Part shown: piece by piece, positions 30,515 through 37,188 of the stretch
How positions within the stretch are numbered: the stretch's first letter is position 1
Layout of the letters: the number at the start of each line of letters is the position of its first letter
Assembly (NCBI RefSeq): GCF_017874715.1
Contig: NZ_JAGGLR010000026.1
Location: forward strand, 124,001-188,000
DNA from: Streptomyces iranensis
GTDB lineage: Bacteria > Actinomycetota > Actinomycetes > Streptomycetales > Streptomycetaceae
Direction: 5' to 3'
DNA: 64,000 nucleotides
Translations under genes and position numbers: made by a program
The notes under the pieces: model-generated
Told to the model about the DNA's origin: nothing
The model's input: only the letters and a program-made list of their open reading frames with translations
Database searches by the model: none

Positions 30515-31398
30515 TGGCCACGCCGAACGAACTGACGGCCTTGCGGCGAGCAATCGCCATCTCTGCCCAGGGCCTCGGGACCACGAGTCCCAACCCGCCC
30601 GTCGGGTGCGTGATCCTCGACCGCGACGGCGTACCGGTCGGCGAGGGCTACCACCTCCGCAAGGGCGACCACCACGCCGAGGTGAACGCGCTCACCGCAG
30701 CGGGAGAGCGGGCCGAGGGCGGCACGGCCGTCGTGACCCTGGAGCCCTGCAACCACCACGGCCGGACCCCGCCCTGCCGACAGGCCCTGATCGACGCCAA
30801 GGTGTCCCGCGTCCTGATGGCCGTCATGGACCCCACCTCACGCGGGGAGGGCGGCGCGGTGATGCTGGAACAGGCCGGCATCGAGGTAGAGCGGGGCGTC
30901 CTGGAGCAAGAAGCGCTGCTCGTTCTCGGCCCCTGGCTGCACTCACTGCGTACGGGAAGGCCGCACATCACCTGGGCGTACACCGCCGGTGCCGATGAAG
31001 ACCACGGCGACCAGGTCGTGACCGAGCTCCGCCGCACGCACGATCTGGTGATACGGCGAGACGGGGGGATTGAGGAAGGCGTGCCAGGCGGTCACGGTGA
31101 AGATGCCTTCCGGGTCCCGGTTCGCCCACTCGGCGGCGAGCCCGCGAAGGCTTTGATCGCTTTGGCGGAGGCGGGGGCGCGAACAGTGCTGATGGGAGGT
31201 AGCTCAAACAAAGTAGCGCGATTGTTGGCGGACGCTGTGGACCGTCTGATCATAGATGTGCCCGGCACTCAGCCGTCGTTCAGTCTGACGGATCCAGGAG
31301 CGGAATCGGTCGTCCCGGGCGGGTTTTGGCTGACTGACGTGAAGCCTTCTGGCTCTCATGTGCGCCTAACCGCAGAGCGGGTCACCCAAGATCAGTAG
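30514..31398 (+). CDS. RibD-like deaminase/reductase
   Basis: 294 residues. The N-terminal half is a zinc deaminase: GTTSPNPPVGCVILD, HHAEVNAL (His54, Glu56) and LEPCNHHGRTPPC (Cys79, Cys88), the residues of the RibD deaminase used in riboflavin synthesis. The C-terminal half (about 150-290) resembles a RibD reductase domain only weakly (WAYTAGADEDHG; VLMGGSSNKVARLLADAVDR). It is not in a rib operon but is coupled to an XRE-TPR regulator, so a role other than riboflavin supply is likely. Confidence 0.8.
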   Translation: MATPNELTALRRAIAISAQGLGTTSPNPPVGCVILDRDGVPVGEGYHLRKGDHHAEVNALTAAGERAEGGTAVVTLEPCNHHGRTPPCRQALIDAKVSRVLMAVMDPTSRGEGGAVMLEQAGIEVERGVLEQEALLVLGPWLHSLRTGRPHITWAYTAGADEDHGDQVVTELRRTHDLVIRRDGGIEEGVPGGHGEDAFRVPVRPLGGEPAKALIALAEAGARTVLMGGSSNKVARLLADAVDRLIIDVPGTQPSFSLTDPGAESVVPGGFWLTDVKPSGSHVRLTAERVTQDQ

Positions 31399-31677
31399 AC
31401 AGCCGTTGCCCCAGGCCAGAGCGGTGCGAGGTCAGTTACCCATGGGTGCCCTTTGTCATCGTCGGCCACCCGCACGGCCCGGAGACGACCCAGGTGGCCG
31501 TTCGGCCGTCGTCGTGATCACTTCTTGGCGCGGCGGTCAGCCCCAAGCCGAAGTTTCAGAGGTTTCTGGTTTTGCCCCCGTTGGTCGCGGATGTCGGAGT
31601 ACGCTACGCCAAGGTCCAGGTAAGGCGATCGAGCCGGAGTCGACTGGTTCAGATCGTCGGCATTGAAAGGGGGAGCC

Positions 31678-32118
31678 ATGGCCCGTCGTACTTTCTTCAG
31701 CTTCCACTACGAGCGCGACGTTTGGCGCTCGGCGGTAGTACGGAAGAGTGCCGCTCTCAAGACGGACATCGCTCCGGAGTTCATCGATGCCTCCCTGTGG
31801 GAGGAGTCGAAGCTCAAAGGTGACGATGCACTGCGCAAACTAATCGACGACGCTCTGTATGGAACCACAGTCACCGCCGTACTCATCGGGGCCGAGACCC
31901 ACAAGAGACGCTGGGTGAAGTACGAGATTTCCCAGAGCATTGCGCGAGGAAACGGCCTGTTCGGGATCTACATTCATAACATCCGCGATCAGTATGGCAA
32001 CAAAGACACCAAGGGCACCAATCCGCTCGATCCGCAGTATGCGACCTACGACTGGGTCAACGATGACGGGTACAACAATCTGAGCAAGTGGGTAGAGGCG
32101 GCTTATGATCAGAGGTGA
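31678..32118 (+). CDS. TIR-like (ThsB/MTH538-type) protein
   Basis: 146 residues from an ATG at 31678 with AAAGGGGGAG upstream. The sequence RRTFFSFHYERDVWRSAVVR, ASLWEESKLKGDDALRKLI, TTVTAVLIGAETHKRRWVKY and GNGLFGIYIHNIRDQYG is the TIR-like fold (DUF1863) found in ThsB of the Thoeris anti-phage system. Glu83 in VKYEISQS is at the position of the catalytic glutamate. Such proteins cleave NAD to make ADP-ribose signals. It is coupled to the HIT gene (GTGA) and has lower G+C than its surroundings. No ThsA (SLOG/macro) gene is present nearby. Confidence 0.85.
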   Translation: MARRTFFSFHYERDVWRSAVVRKSAALKTDIAPEFIDASLWEESKLKGDDALRKLIDDALYGTTVTAVLIGAETHKRRWVKYEISQSIARGNGLFGIYIHNIRDQYGNKDTKGTNPLDPQYATYDWVNDDGYNNLSKWVEAAYDQR

Positions 32119-32540
32119 CTGTGCAGGAATGTGATTTCTGCACTATCGGAGCGGGGAGAGCGCCAGCAACGATCGTCTGGGAAGACGAAGGCAACATGGC
32201 TTTCTTCCCGCTCCGGCCTGCAGTTGTGGGTCATACTCTCGTAATCCCGAAGACCCACTATGGCGACCTCTTTGAGGTGCCTGATCCGACCCTGTCTAGC
32301 TTGATGCGAGCAGTAGCCACAGTAGGTCGAGGTCTACGCGCAGCCCTACACCCAGATGGGATGAACGTGATCAATTCATCTGGCAAGGCTGCTTCGCAGT
32401 CGGTTTACCACGTGCACGTCCATCTGGTGCCCCGATGGACTGGTGATCGCTTCGGCGACATATGGCCCCCGAGCGAGCCCTGGGCAGAAAAGGCTAAGGC
32501 AGAAATTGCCGAAAGAGTGAGACGCCAGTTCAACCGCTAG
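32115..32540 (+). CDS. HIT-family nucleotide hydrolase/transferase
   Basis: 141 residues from a GTG at 32115 overlapping the TIR stop. FCTIGAGRAPATIVWED, VVGHTLVIPKTHYGDLF, GMNVINSSGKAASQSVYHVH and the triad HVHVHLVPR (His99, His101, His103) are typical HIT motifs; CDFC may bind zinc. HIT enzymes cleave or transfer nucleoside monophosphates. Coupling with a TIR-like gene suggests it handles a nucleotide made or consumed by the TIR protein; inference only. Its 3' end overlaps the convergent membrane gene by 11 bp. Confidence 0.88.
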   Translation: MTVQECDFCTIGAGRAPATIVWEDEGNMAFFPLRPAVVGHTLVIPKTHYGDLFEVPDPTLSSLMRAVATVGRGLRAALHPDGMNVINSSGKAASQSVYHVHVHLVPRWTGDRFGDIWPPSEPWAEKAKAEIAERVRRQFNR

Positions 32541-32976
32541 CGGACCTAACGATCCCACCCACAATAAAGGCGATGTCGACCAGCGCTATCGCTCCATAGA
32601 AGTTGACCATGGTGTGCGAGCTAATAACCCGACCCCAGGGCACGGCGGCATGGTACGGCTGCACATTCATTGAAAAAAACTCGACAGCGACCGTAGGCCT
32701 TCGAACGTCGTCATAAAGCTTGCGGAACAACCGCTCTTGCCTCAGGAAGTAGCTGTCCAGTAGCCAAAATCCCACGATAGGAATCATCCCAGCCGCAGCA
32801 ATCTTCCAGCTAGGACTGGTCGCCGAGACTCCGAAGAATGCACCCGCAACCGTCATTGTCCAGCCTTTGATAAGGAATGACCCGTTACCGAGCCGGGCAA
32901 CGATTGCCTGAATGAACTCAAGATGCTTTATTTCTTCGTGGGTGATTGAAGGGTCGCCCGAGCTTCCTGATGACAC
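32530..32976 (-). CDS. Two-TM membrane protein (candidate effector)
   Basis: 148 residues from a GTG at 32976 with AGGGGAC upstream. Amphipathic N-terminus (ITHEEIKHLEFIQAIVARLG), then FLIKGWTMTVAGAFFGVSA and AAAGMIPIVGFWLLDSYFLR as a TM hairpin, LRQERLFRKLYDDVR, and a C-terminal hydrophobic stretch (INFYGAIALVDIAFIVGG-like). I recall this EIKHLEFIQ...IKGW...LDxYFLxQER family from genomes where it sits beside TIR-like genes. It could be a membrane effector triggered by a TIR product; unproven. Confidence 0.7.
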   Translation of the reverse strand: MSSGSSGDPSITHEEIKHLEFIQAIVARLGNGSFLIKGWTMTVAGAFFGVSATSPSWKIAAAGMIPIVGFWLLDSYFLRQERLFRKLYDDVRRPTVAVEFFSMNVQPYHAAVPWGRVISSHTMVNFYGAIALVDIAFIVGGIVRSASG

Positions 32977-33389
32977 GTAGTCCCCTGGGTCTGTGCTGAC
33001 AACGCTACGGACCTAAATAAATAGCTCACGAAATGCTTGATGCACAAGGACGCCGATCGGCCCTAGTCAGAGAGGGTTTTCTGCTCAGCCCGCTGCACGC
33101 GGCGCGCGCTGGGCGCGGCCAGCCAGGGAAGTAAGGAAGCAGGCCGCGCCGCAGAGGCGGCGTGTGCCCACGCCGTGCGCAGGCCTTGAAGAGGCAGAGA
33201 AGATTGGATCGCTCGGACTGGTTCGTACGCCAATCTCTGAACGGCAAGCGCTGCATGCAGTTCGGGCCACTGGCGGCGACAGTTGACATCAACGCTGACA
33301 TCAACGAGGGCACACACGACCGGTCAGCCGCTTGCCGTGACTCCCTGCCGGAGAGGTCACCCGGCGCCCCACCAGCCCCCTGCCCGAAC
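32977..33389. other. Gene-free right end of E3
   Basis: No convincing gene. The stretch holds the promoter region of the membrane gene and, near 33282, arm-like repeats; the open frames are shadows. Confidence 0.5.
33282..33305. repeat. Candidate arm sites, E3 right end
   Basis: GTTGACATCAACGCTGACATCAAC holds two TGACATCA units 12 bp apart. A matching TGACATCA lies at 27474, just inside the E3 left end, and again in the E4 remnant. Confidence 0.5.
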
Positions 33390-33433
33390 CTACGGATCAA
33401 GAGGTTGCAGGTTCGAATCCTGCCGAGCGCGCA
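33390..33433 (+). repeat. att core copy 4 (E3/E4 junction)
   Basis: 44 bp identical to the tRNA-Arg core. Confidence 0.95.
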
Positions 33434-33440
33434 TCAGCTC

Positions 33441-33473
33441 AGAGGCCCCTTCCGATCATCGGAAGGGGCCTCT
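33441..33473 (+). terminator. Hairpin after att copy 4
   Basis: Same hairpin as after att copy 3. Confidence 0.75.
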
Positions 33474-33576
33474 TGTGTATGCGGTGACATCAGCTCTCGG
33501 CGTGATCACTCTGCTGGTGCGGTGGGATGGAACAGTGCCAGGAGGCTGTTCCTTCTCGCGTTCGCTCTGCTTGGCG

Positions 33577-33738
33577 TGGGGGGTGAACTCCCTGGGGCAG
33601 ATCTACCGTTACACGGGCTACGACGCCAGCCCGTGGATCGGCATCCCGGGTAGTGCGGTTGACAACGGTGTTGCCGCTGATGGGACCGTGTGGCACGTCA
33701 ACTCCGTCGGAGCTGTCTACCGCTACACCGGAGTCTGA
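33577..33738 (+). pseudogene. Fragment of a tectonin-like beta-propeller protein
   Basis: The C-terminal 50 codons or so read LGQIYRYTGYDASPWIGIPG, then ADGTVWHVNSVGAVYRYTG and a stop. This is the repeat pattern of tectonin/tachylectin-type propellers (IYRYTG ... W ... IPG). There is no start and no upstream domain; the 5' part was lost at the recombination junction near 33544-33576. Confidence 0.6.
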
Positions 33739-33794
33739 TCCGGAAGGACCGGGTCTCTTCCTAGGGATTGACGTGTCCAACTGGCACGTCAGTG

Positions 33795-33816
33795 CCTGCC
33801 GAGTGCGCACCAGCTC
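33795..33816 (+). repeat. att trace copy 5 (decayed)
   Basis: CCTGCCGAGTGCGCACCAGC continues to CTC and matches the 3' end of att copy 2 with one change; the 5' part of the core is gone. It marks the right border of the array. Confidence 0.7.
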
Positions 33817-33817
33817 G

Positions 33818-33851
33818 GAGAGGCCCCTTCCGGTTATCGGAAGGGGCTCTC
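33818..33851 (+). terminator. Hairpin at the right border of the array
   Basis: GAGAGGCCCCTTCCG pairs with CGGAAGGGGCTCTC (one bulge); equivalent to the tRNA-Arg terminator. Confidence 0.65.
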
Positions 33852-33908
33852 GTCGTGACTTGCGCCTTGCTCTCGATGGTCACTCAGGTCGTAGGGCCTG
33901 CTTACGCC

Positions 33909-35360
33909 CTACCTCGGGGCCTGGAAGCCGCCTATCTTCTGCTCGAGGAGTTCGGCCAGCCGTAGTGGGGTGCGGTCCTCGTGCATCGGGCCGATGAGCT
34001 GTACTCCCACCGGCAGGCCCTCGGGGGACCCGCCCGTTGGTATGGCGGTGGCGGGTAGGCCGGGCATGGTGGCCAGGCCGGCCCAGACGAGCTGGTCGAG
34101 GTACGGGTAGTCGGTGCCGTCGATGTCGATCCGGCGTGCCCTCAGGTCGGGGTTGTGGTCGTGGGGGAACGCGGGAGTGGGCGTGATGGGGCACACCACG
34201 GCGTCGAACTCGGCGAAGAGCCGGCGCCAGCCGTGGCGGTGGAGCTCGCGACGGCTGTCCGCCTGGATCCAGTCGCGGTGGCTGAACGCCATGCCGCGCA
34301 GCAGCGCCGCATCGAGACTGTGGTCGTCCGCGTCCAGTCCGGCGGCGTGGGCCCGCAGCTGCTCGTACGCTTCGAGGGGGAAACGTCCGCTGAAGCCCGA
34401 GAACAGCAACTGTGTGTAGAGGATCGCGGCTTCGCTCAGGTCCGGCAGGAGCGGGCTGTGGCGTTCGATGCGGGCGCCGCCGTCGGTGAGTGCGTCGGCC
34501 ACCCGGTGCACGCCCGCCCGCACAGCGGAGCTGGTCGGAATGAGCGGATGGTCGTCGAGGACCAGGACTCGGAAGTCGCGGAGTCGTTCGTGGCGCGCGG
34601 GCGGCAGTGTCACCTCGTGCGCCACACCGAGCGTCAGCGGGTCCGGTCCGGCCATGATGTCGAGCAGGAGTGTGAGGTCGCGGGCGGTGCGTGCCATCGG
34701 GCCGACGACGGCGAGGTCGGGTTCGGCCGGCAGGGCCGGTGCGGTCGGCGGGACCATGCCGCGGCTCGCCGCCAGTCCGAGTGTCGGCTTGTGTGCGTAG
34801 ACACCGCAGAAATGTGCGGGGGTGCGCAATGAACCGGCGATATCGGAGCCGATGGACAGCGCGCCGAATCCGGACGCCAGGGCCGCCGCCGATCCGCCGG
34901 AGGAACCGCCCGACGTACGACCGTGATCCCAGGGGTTATTAGTGGTGCCGTAGATCTCGTTGAAGCTCTGTATATCTTGCAGCCCCATGGGCACGTTGGT
35001 CTTACCGAGCACCACGGCGCCCGCGGCCTTGAGGCGCGATACCTGTACCGCGTCCTCGGCCGGCAGGTAGTTCCGGTGCGGCGGCATGCCCCAGGTCGTG
35101 GGCAGTCCGGCGATGTCGTAGGACTCCTTGACCGTCACCGGAATGCCGAGCAGCGGCCGGTCCTCACCGCGGGCGCGCGCCTGGTCGGCATCGCGCGCGG
35201 CGGACCGTGCACGGTCGAAGTCCGGCACACAGATCGCGTTGATCGCCTTGTCGTCCCGCTCGATACGGGCGATCGCCTCGTCGGTCAGTTCCGCCGAGGT
35301 CACTTCACCGGCGCGCAAAGCAGCCGTGAGTTTTTCTGCCGTCAGAAAATTCCACTCCAT
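33909..35360 (-). CDS. Amidase signature family hydrolase
   Basis: 483 residues from an ATG at 35360 (a start at 35411 would add 17 residues). The amidase catalytic triad is complete: VTVKES (Lys78), GRTSGGSSGGSAAA (cis-Ser154) and GSDIAGSLRTP (Ser177). The rest has normal length and the C-terminal GLPVGVQLIGPMHED block. It hydrolyses an amide of unknown identity in the cytoplasm. First chromosomal gene right of the element array; likely monocistronic. Confidence 0.93.
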   Translation of the reverse strand: MEWNFLTAEKLTAALRAGEVTSAELTDEAIARIERDDKAINAICVPDFDRARSAARDADQARARGEDRPLLGIPVTVKESYDIAGLPTTWGMPPHRNYLPAEDAVQVSRLKAAGAVVLGKTNVPMGLQDIQSFNEIYGTTNNPWDHGRTSGGSSGGSAAALASGFGALSIGSDIAGSLRTPAHFCGVYAHKPTLGLAASRGMVPPTAPALPAEPDLAVVGPMARTARDLTLLLDIMAGPDPLTLGVAHEVTLPPARHERLRDFRVLVLDDHPLIPTSSAVRAGVHRVADALTDGGARIERHSPLLPDLSEAAILYTQLLFSGFSGRFPLEAYEQLRAHAAGLDADDHSLDAALLRGMAFSHRDWIQADSRRELHRHGWRRLFAEFDAVVCPITPTPAFPHDHNPDLRARRIDIDGTDYPYLDQLVWAGLATMPGLPATAIPTGGSPEGLPVGVQLIGPMHEDRTPLRLAELLEQKIGGFQAPR

Positions 35361-35893
35361 GAATCCGACCGTATCGGCCTCTGGAACAGGCCATAAAATG
35401 CCGCTTCGCACAATGGGGTGGATGCCTCAATGCTCATCATGTTCCGCTGCGCCACAGGCGATTCGCCCGACCGTCGGCCGCCCCCGGCCAGCCGGCGGGC
35501 TGTTCGCCGACCAGGTCACCGACGATGGCGAGGAACTCGTCCTGGGTGCGTTCCGCCGCGTGGATCACGGCCGGGGCGCCGGTCGGTGAAAACCTGGCAG
35601 GCCCGCCGACGACGCGGCGTGGGTGATCGCGAAGGCCGTGACCGCCGGAAGGCCTCGTATCCGCTGCACCGTCGGCCGTGACGCGGCCCTGATCACCCGC
35701 CTGTCGCGGGTACGCCACGGCATGAGACCCCAGTGGGGTCCTGACCTCGGGGTCACTGGAGGAGCGGCGGCTGAACAGTATTAGTTGTCCGTTAGCAGAA
35801 CGCCAACGCGATCTTAGTAGAACGCCAACGCGATCTTCGAAGCTGATTGTCGTCCGGGAGCGAGACGACAGAACACAGCAACGCGAGGTCACG
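35361..35893. other. About 530 bp without a convincing gene
   Basis: Several frames are open but none has good coding character or a ribosome site. A minus-strand frame near 35440-35600 (HAAERTQDEFLAIVGDLVGE) could be a decayed gene. The right part holds a 22-bp tandem repeat and the promoter of the lipoprotein gene. Confidence 0.5.
35794..35837. repeat. 22-bp tandem repeat upstream of lipoprotein gene
   Basis: Two units of TAGYAGAACGCCAACGCGAT + CTT in a row, ending 56 bp before the start codon at 35894. Likely regulator sites or a duplication. Confidence 0.75.
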
Positions 35894-36472
35894 ATGAACA
35901 CCACCACCACCAACCGCTTCCGCGGCCGCGCCGGCCGCCGTATCGCCGCCGCCCTTGTCGCGGCCGCGGCACTGAGTCTGGGAGCCACGGCCTGCGGGCC
36001 GGACGACTCCGGGGCCGACTCCTCCGGCTCCTCGGCCTCGGCCCAGCCCACCAGCGGCTCCTCCTCGGACGGCTCGGGTTCGCAGGGCCAGGGCGGCGGC
36101 AACGGTGGCGGCGGCAACGGCAACGGCGGCGGCAACGGCGGCGGCAACGGCGGCGGCGCCAACGCGGGGAACCACCGCATGTACGTCGGCACGCTGAAGT
36201 ACCTCGCGCCCGGCAAGATGACCATCAAGCCCGAGAGCGGCGGCATGGAGCAGGCGTTCCTGGTCTCCAACGCCACGCGGATCCTCGGCGCGGCCTCGAT
36301 CTGCTCCGACGACGGCGGCACCGTGTCCGTCGGCGACGACGGCTACGGCACCTCCAAGTGCACCGTGGAGCAGTTGGAGAAGGCCGCGAAGACCAACAGC
36401 GTGACCGTCCGCGTCACCATGAACCCCAAGTCCGGCGCTGCCGAGACGGTCGAGGAGAAGTACCACCCGTAA
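35894..36472 (+). CDS. Lipoprotein with Gly/Asn-rich linker
   Basis: 192 residues. Signal peptide with Arg-rich start (FRGRAGRRIAAALVAAAALS) and lipobox LGATAC (Cys34). A Ser-rich then Gly/Asn-rich low-complexity linker (about 40-92) leads to a small beta-rich domain (RMYVGTLKYLAPGKMTIKPE; CTVEQLEKAAKTNSVTVRV) with two Cys. The domain resembles DUF5666-like beta barrels but I cannot confirm it. Exported and anchored on the membrane surface. Confidence 0.8.
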   Translation: MNTTTTNRFRGRAGRRIAAALVAAAALSLGATACGPDDSGADSSGSSASAQPTSGSSSDGSGSQGQGGGNGGGGNGNGGGNGGGNGGGANAGNHRMYVGTLKYLAPGKMTIKPESGGMEQAFLVSNATRILGAASICSDDGGTVSVGDDGYGTSKCTVEQLEKAAKTNSVTVRVTMNPKSGAAETVEEKYHP

Positions 36473-36513
36473 GCCACGGAACTCCGCACTCCGCACTCCG
36501 CAGTCCGCACTCC

Positions 36514-36547
36514 GCGCGCCCGGCAGGCCTCCGCCCGCCGGGCGCGC
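36514..36547 (+). terminator. Terminator after lipoprotein gene
   Basis: 11-bp perfect stem GCGCGCCCGGC/GCCGGGCGCGC with a 12-nt loop. It is preceded by short ACTCCGC tandem repeats (about 36480-36513). Confidence 0.7.
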
Positions 36548-36611
36548 GTGCCTGCGCGATCACGCACGCCGGAAATGCTGTATCGGTTCTTGGCGGCGCG
36601 GCCGGGCCGCG

Positions 36612-36926
36612 TCAATTCCTGCGGCGACGCCTTTGTCCGTAGGGGCCGCTGCGATCGTGTGCCCGCCACTCCTCCTCATGGATATCGCGCTCTTCGCTGC
36701 CCGCCCTGCTTCCGGGAGTGGGGATTTCCTCCCCCCTGTCGATCTTGGCCTGCAGCGAGTGGGAGTGGTCGCGTTGCTCATCCCCGAAACCCCCGCGGCC
36801 GCGCTCGGGCAACGGCGCCTGCGAGGCCGGTATGAGCGCGATCTGTTTTACCTTCGGACGCTCCGGCTCAGGCGCGGTGTCCCCTGCCTCCGTGCCGTTC
36901 TGATCTGACCGTGACGTACCGCTCAT
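36612..36926 (-). CDS. Hypothetical polar protein, 104 aa
   Basis: ATG at 36926 with a G-rich ribosome site. Hydrophilic and probably disordered: TAPEPERPKVKQIALIPASQ, RGGFGDEQRDHSHSLQAKID, ending in a run of Arg. No TM segment, no recognised domain. Monocistronic. Codon pattern is reasonable but homology is not evident to me. Confidence 0.55.
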   Translation of the reverse strand: MSGTSRSDQNGTEAGDTAPEPERPKVKQIALIPASQAPLPERGRGGFGDEQRDHSHSLQAKIDRGEEIPTPGSRAGSEERDIHEEEWRAHDRSGPYGQRRRRRN

Positions 36927-37132
36927 GAGAGGCCCCCCATCTCACGGAAATAGTCCCGCACTGTTAAAGATCATTCCCCTGGAAGGGCCGCGAGAAACAG
37001 AATTCGGCGAGGACCCGGGCGGGTGTGTCGTACCAGCGGTGGATCCGATCGGCCGGTAGGTACTGCGTTCTCAGTAGCGCGAAATGTCGGCAGGCGCACG
37101 ACGACAGGGCGGCCCGCTCCCGGAGAGCCTGG

Positions 37133-37172
37133 GCGGACAGTCGGCACCAGATGCGGACAGTCGGCACCAGAT
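37133..37172. repeat. Perfect 20-bp tandem repeat in front of MMPL gene
   Basis: GCGGACAGTCGGCACCAGAT occurs twice without spacing, ending 16 bp before the chosen GTG start. Its position suggests an operator over the promoter or ribosome-binding region. Confidence 0.8.
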
Positions 37173-37188
37173 GTGGAGACCTCCTGTC

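Larger units (their letters stand above)
27379..33433. mobile_element. E3: att-flanked passenger without int, rep or tra (CIME-like)
   Basis: 6.0 kb between two identical att cores. It has TGACATCA arm-like motifs at both ends but no recombination, replication or transfer gene. It carries regulators, a RibD-like protein and a TIR/HIT/membrane gene group. Such att-flanked segments can be mobilised in cis by a neighbouring element. Confidence 0.8.
33371..33543 (+). repeat. 173-bp direct repeat, copy 2 (contains att copy 4)
   Basis: Near-identical to 27360-27532. The match ends where a 31-bp inverted fragment of the E3 membrane gene begins. Confidence 0.9.
33434..33851. mobile_element. E4: remnant of a fourth element
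   Basis: It starts with a left end almost identical to E3, then a 31-bp inverted piece of the E3 membrane gene, a lectin-like gene fragment and a decayed att/hairpin. No intact gene. Confidence 0.7.

Noticed and set aside
31678-32976. A classical Thoeris system
   Set aside because: No ThsA (SIR2/SLOG or macro-TM) gene is present in the window; the group is reported instead as a candidate of a different type.
35418-35681. Small genes in the stretch after the amidase
   Set aside because: Frames on both strands lack ribosome sites and recognisable domains; at most a decayed gene.
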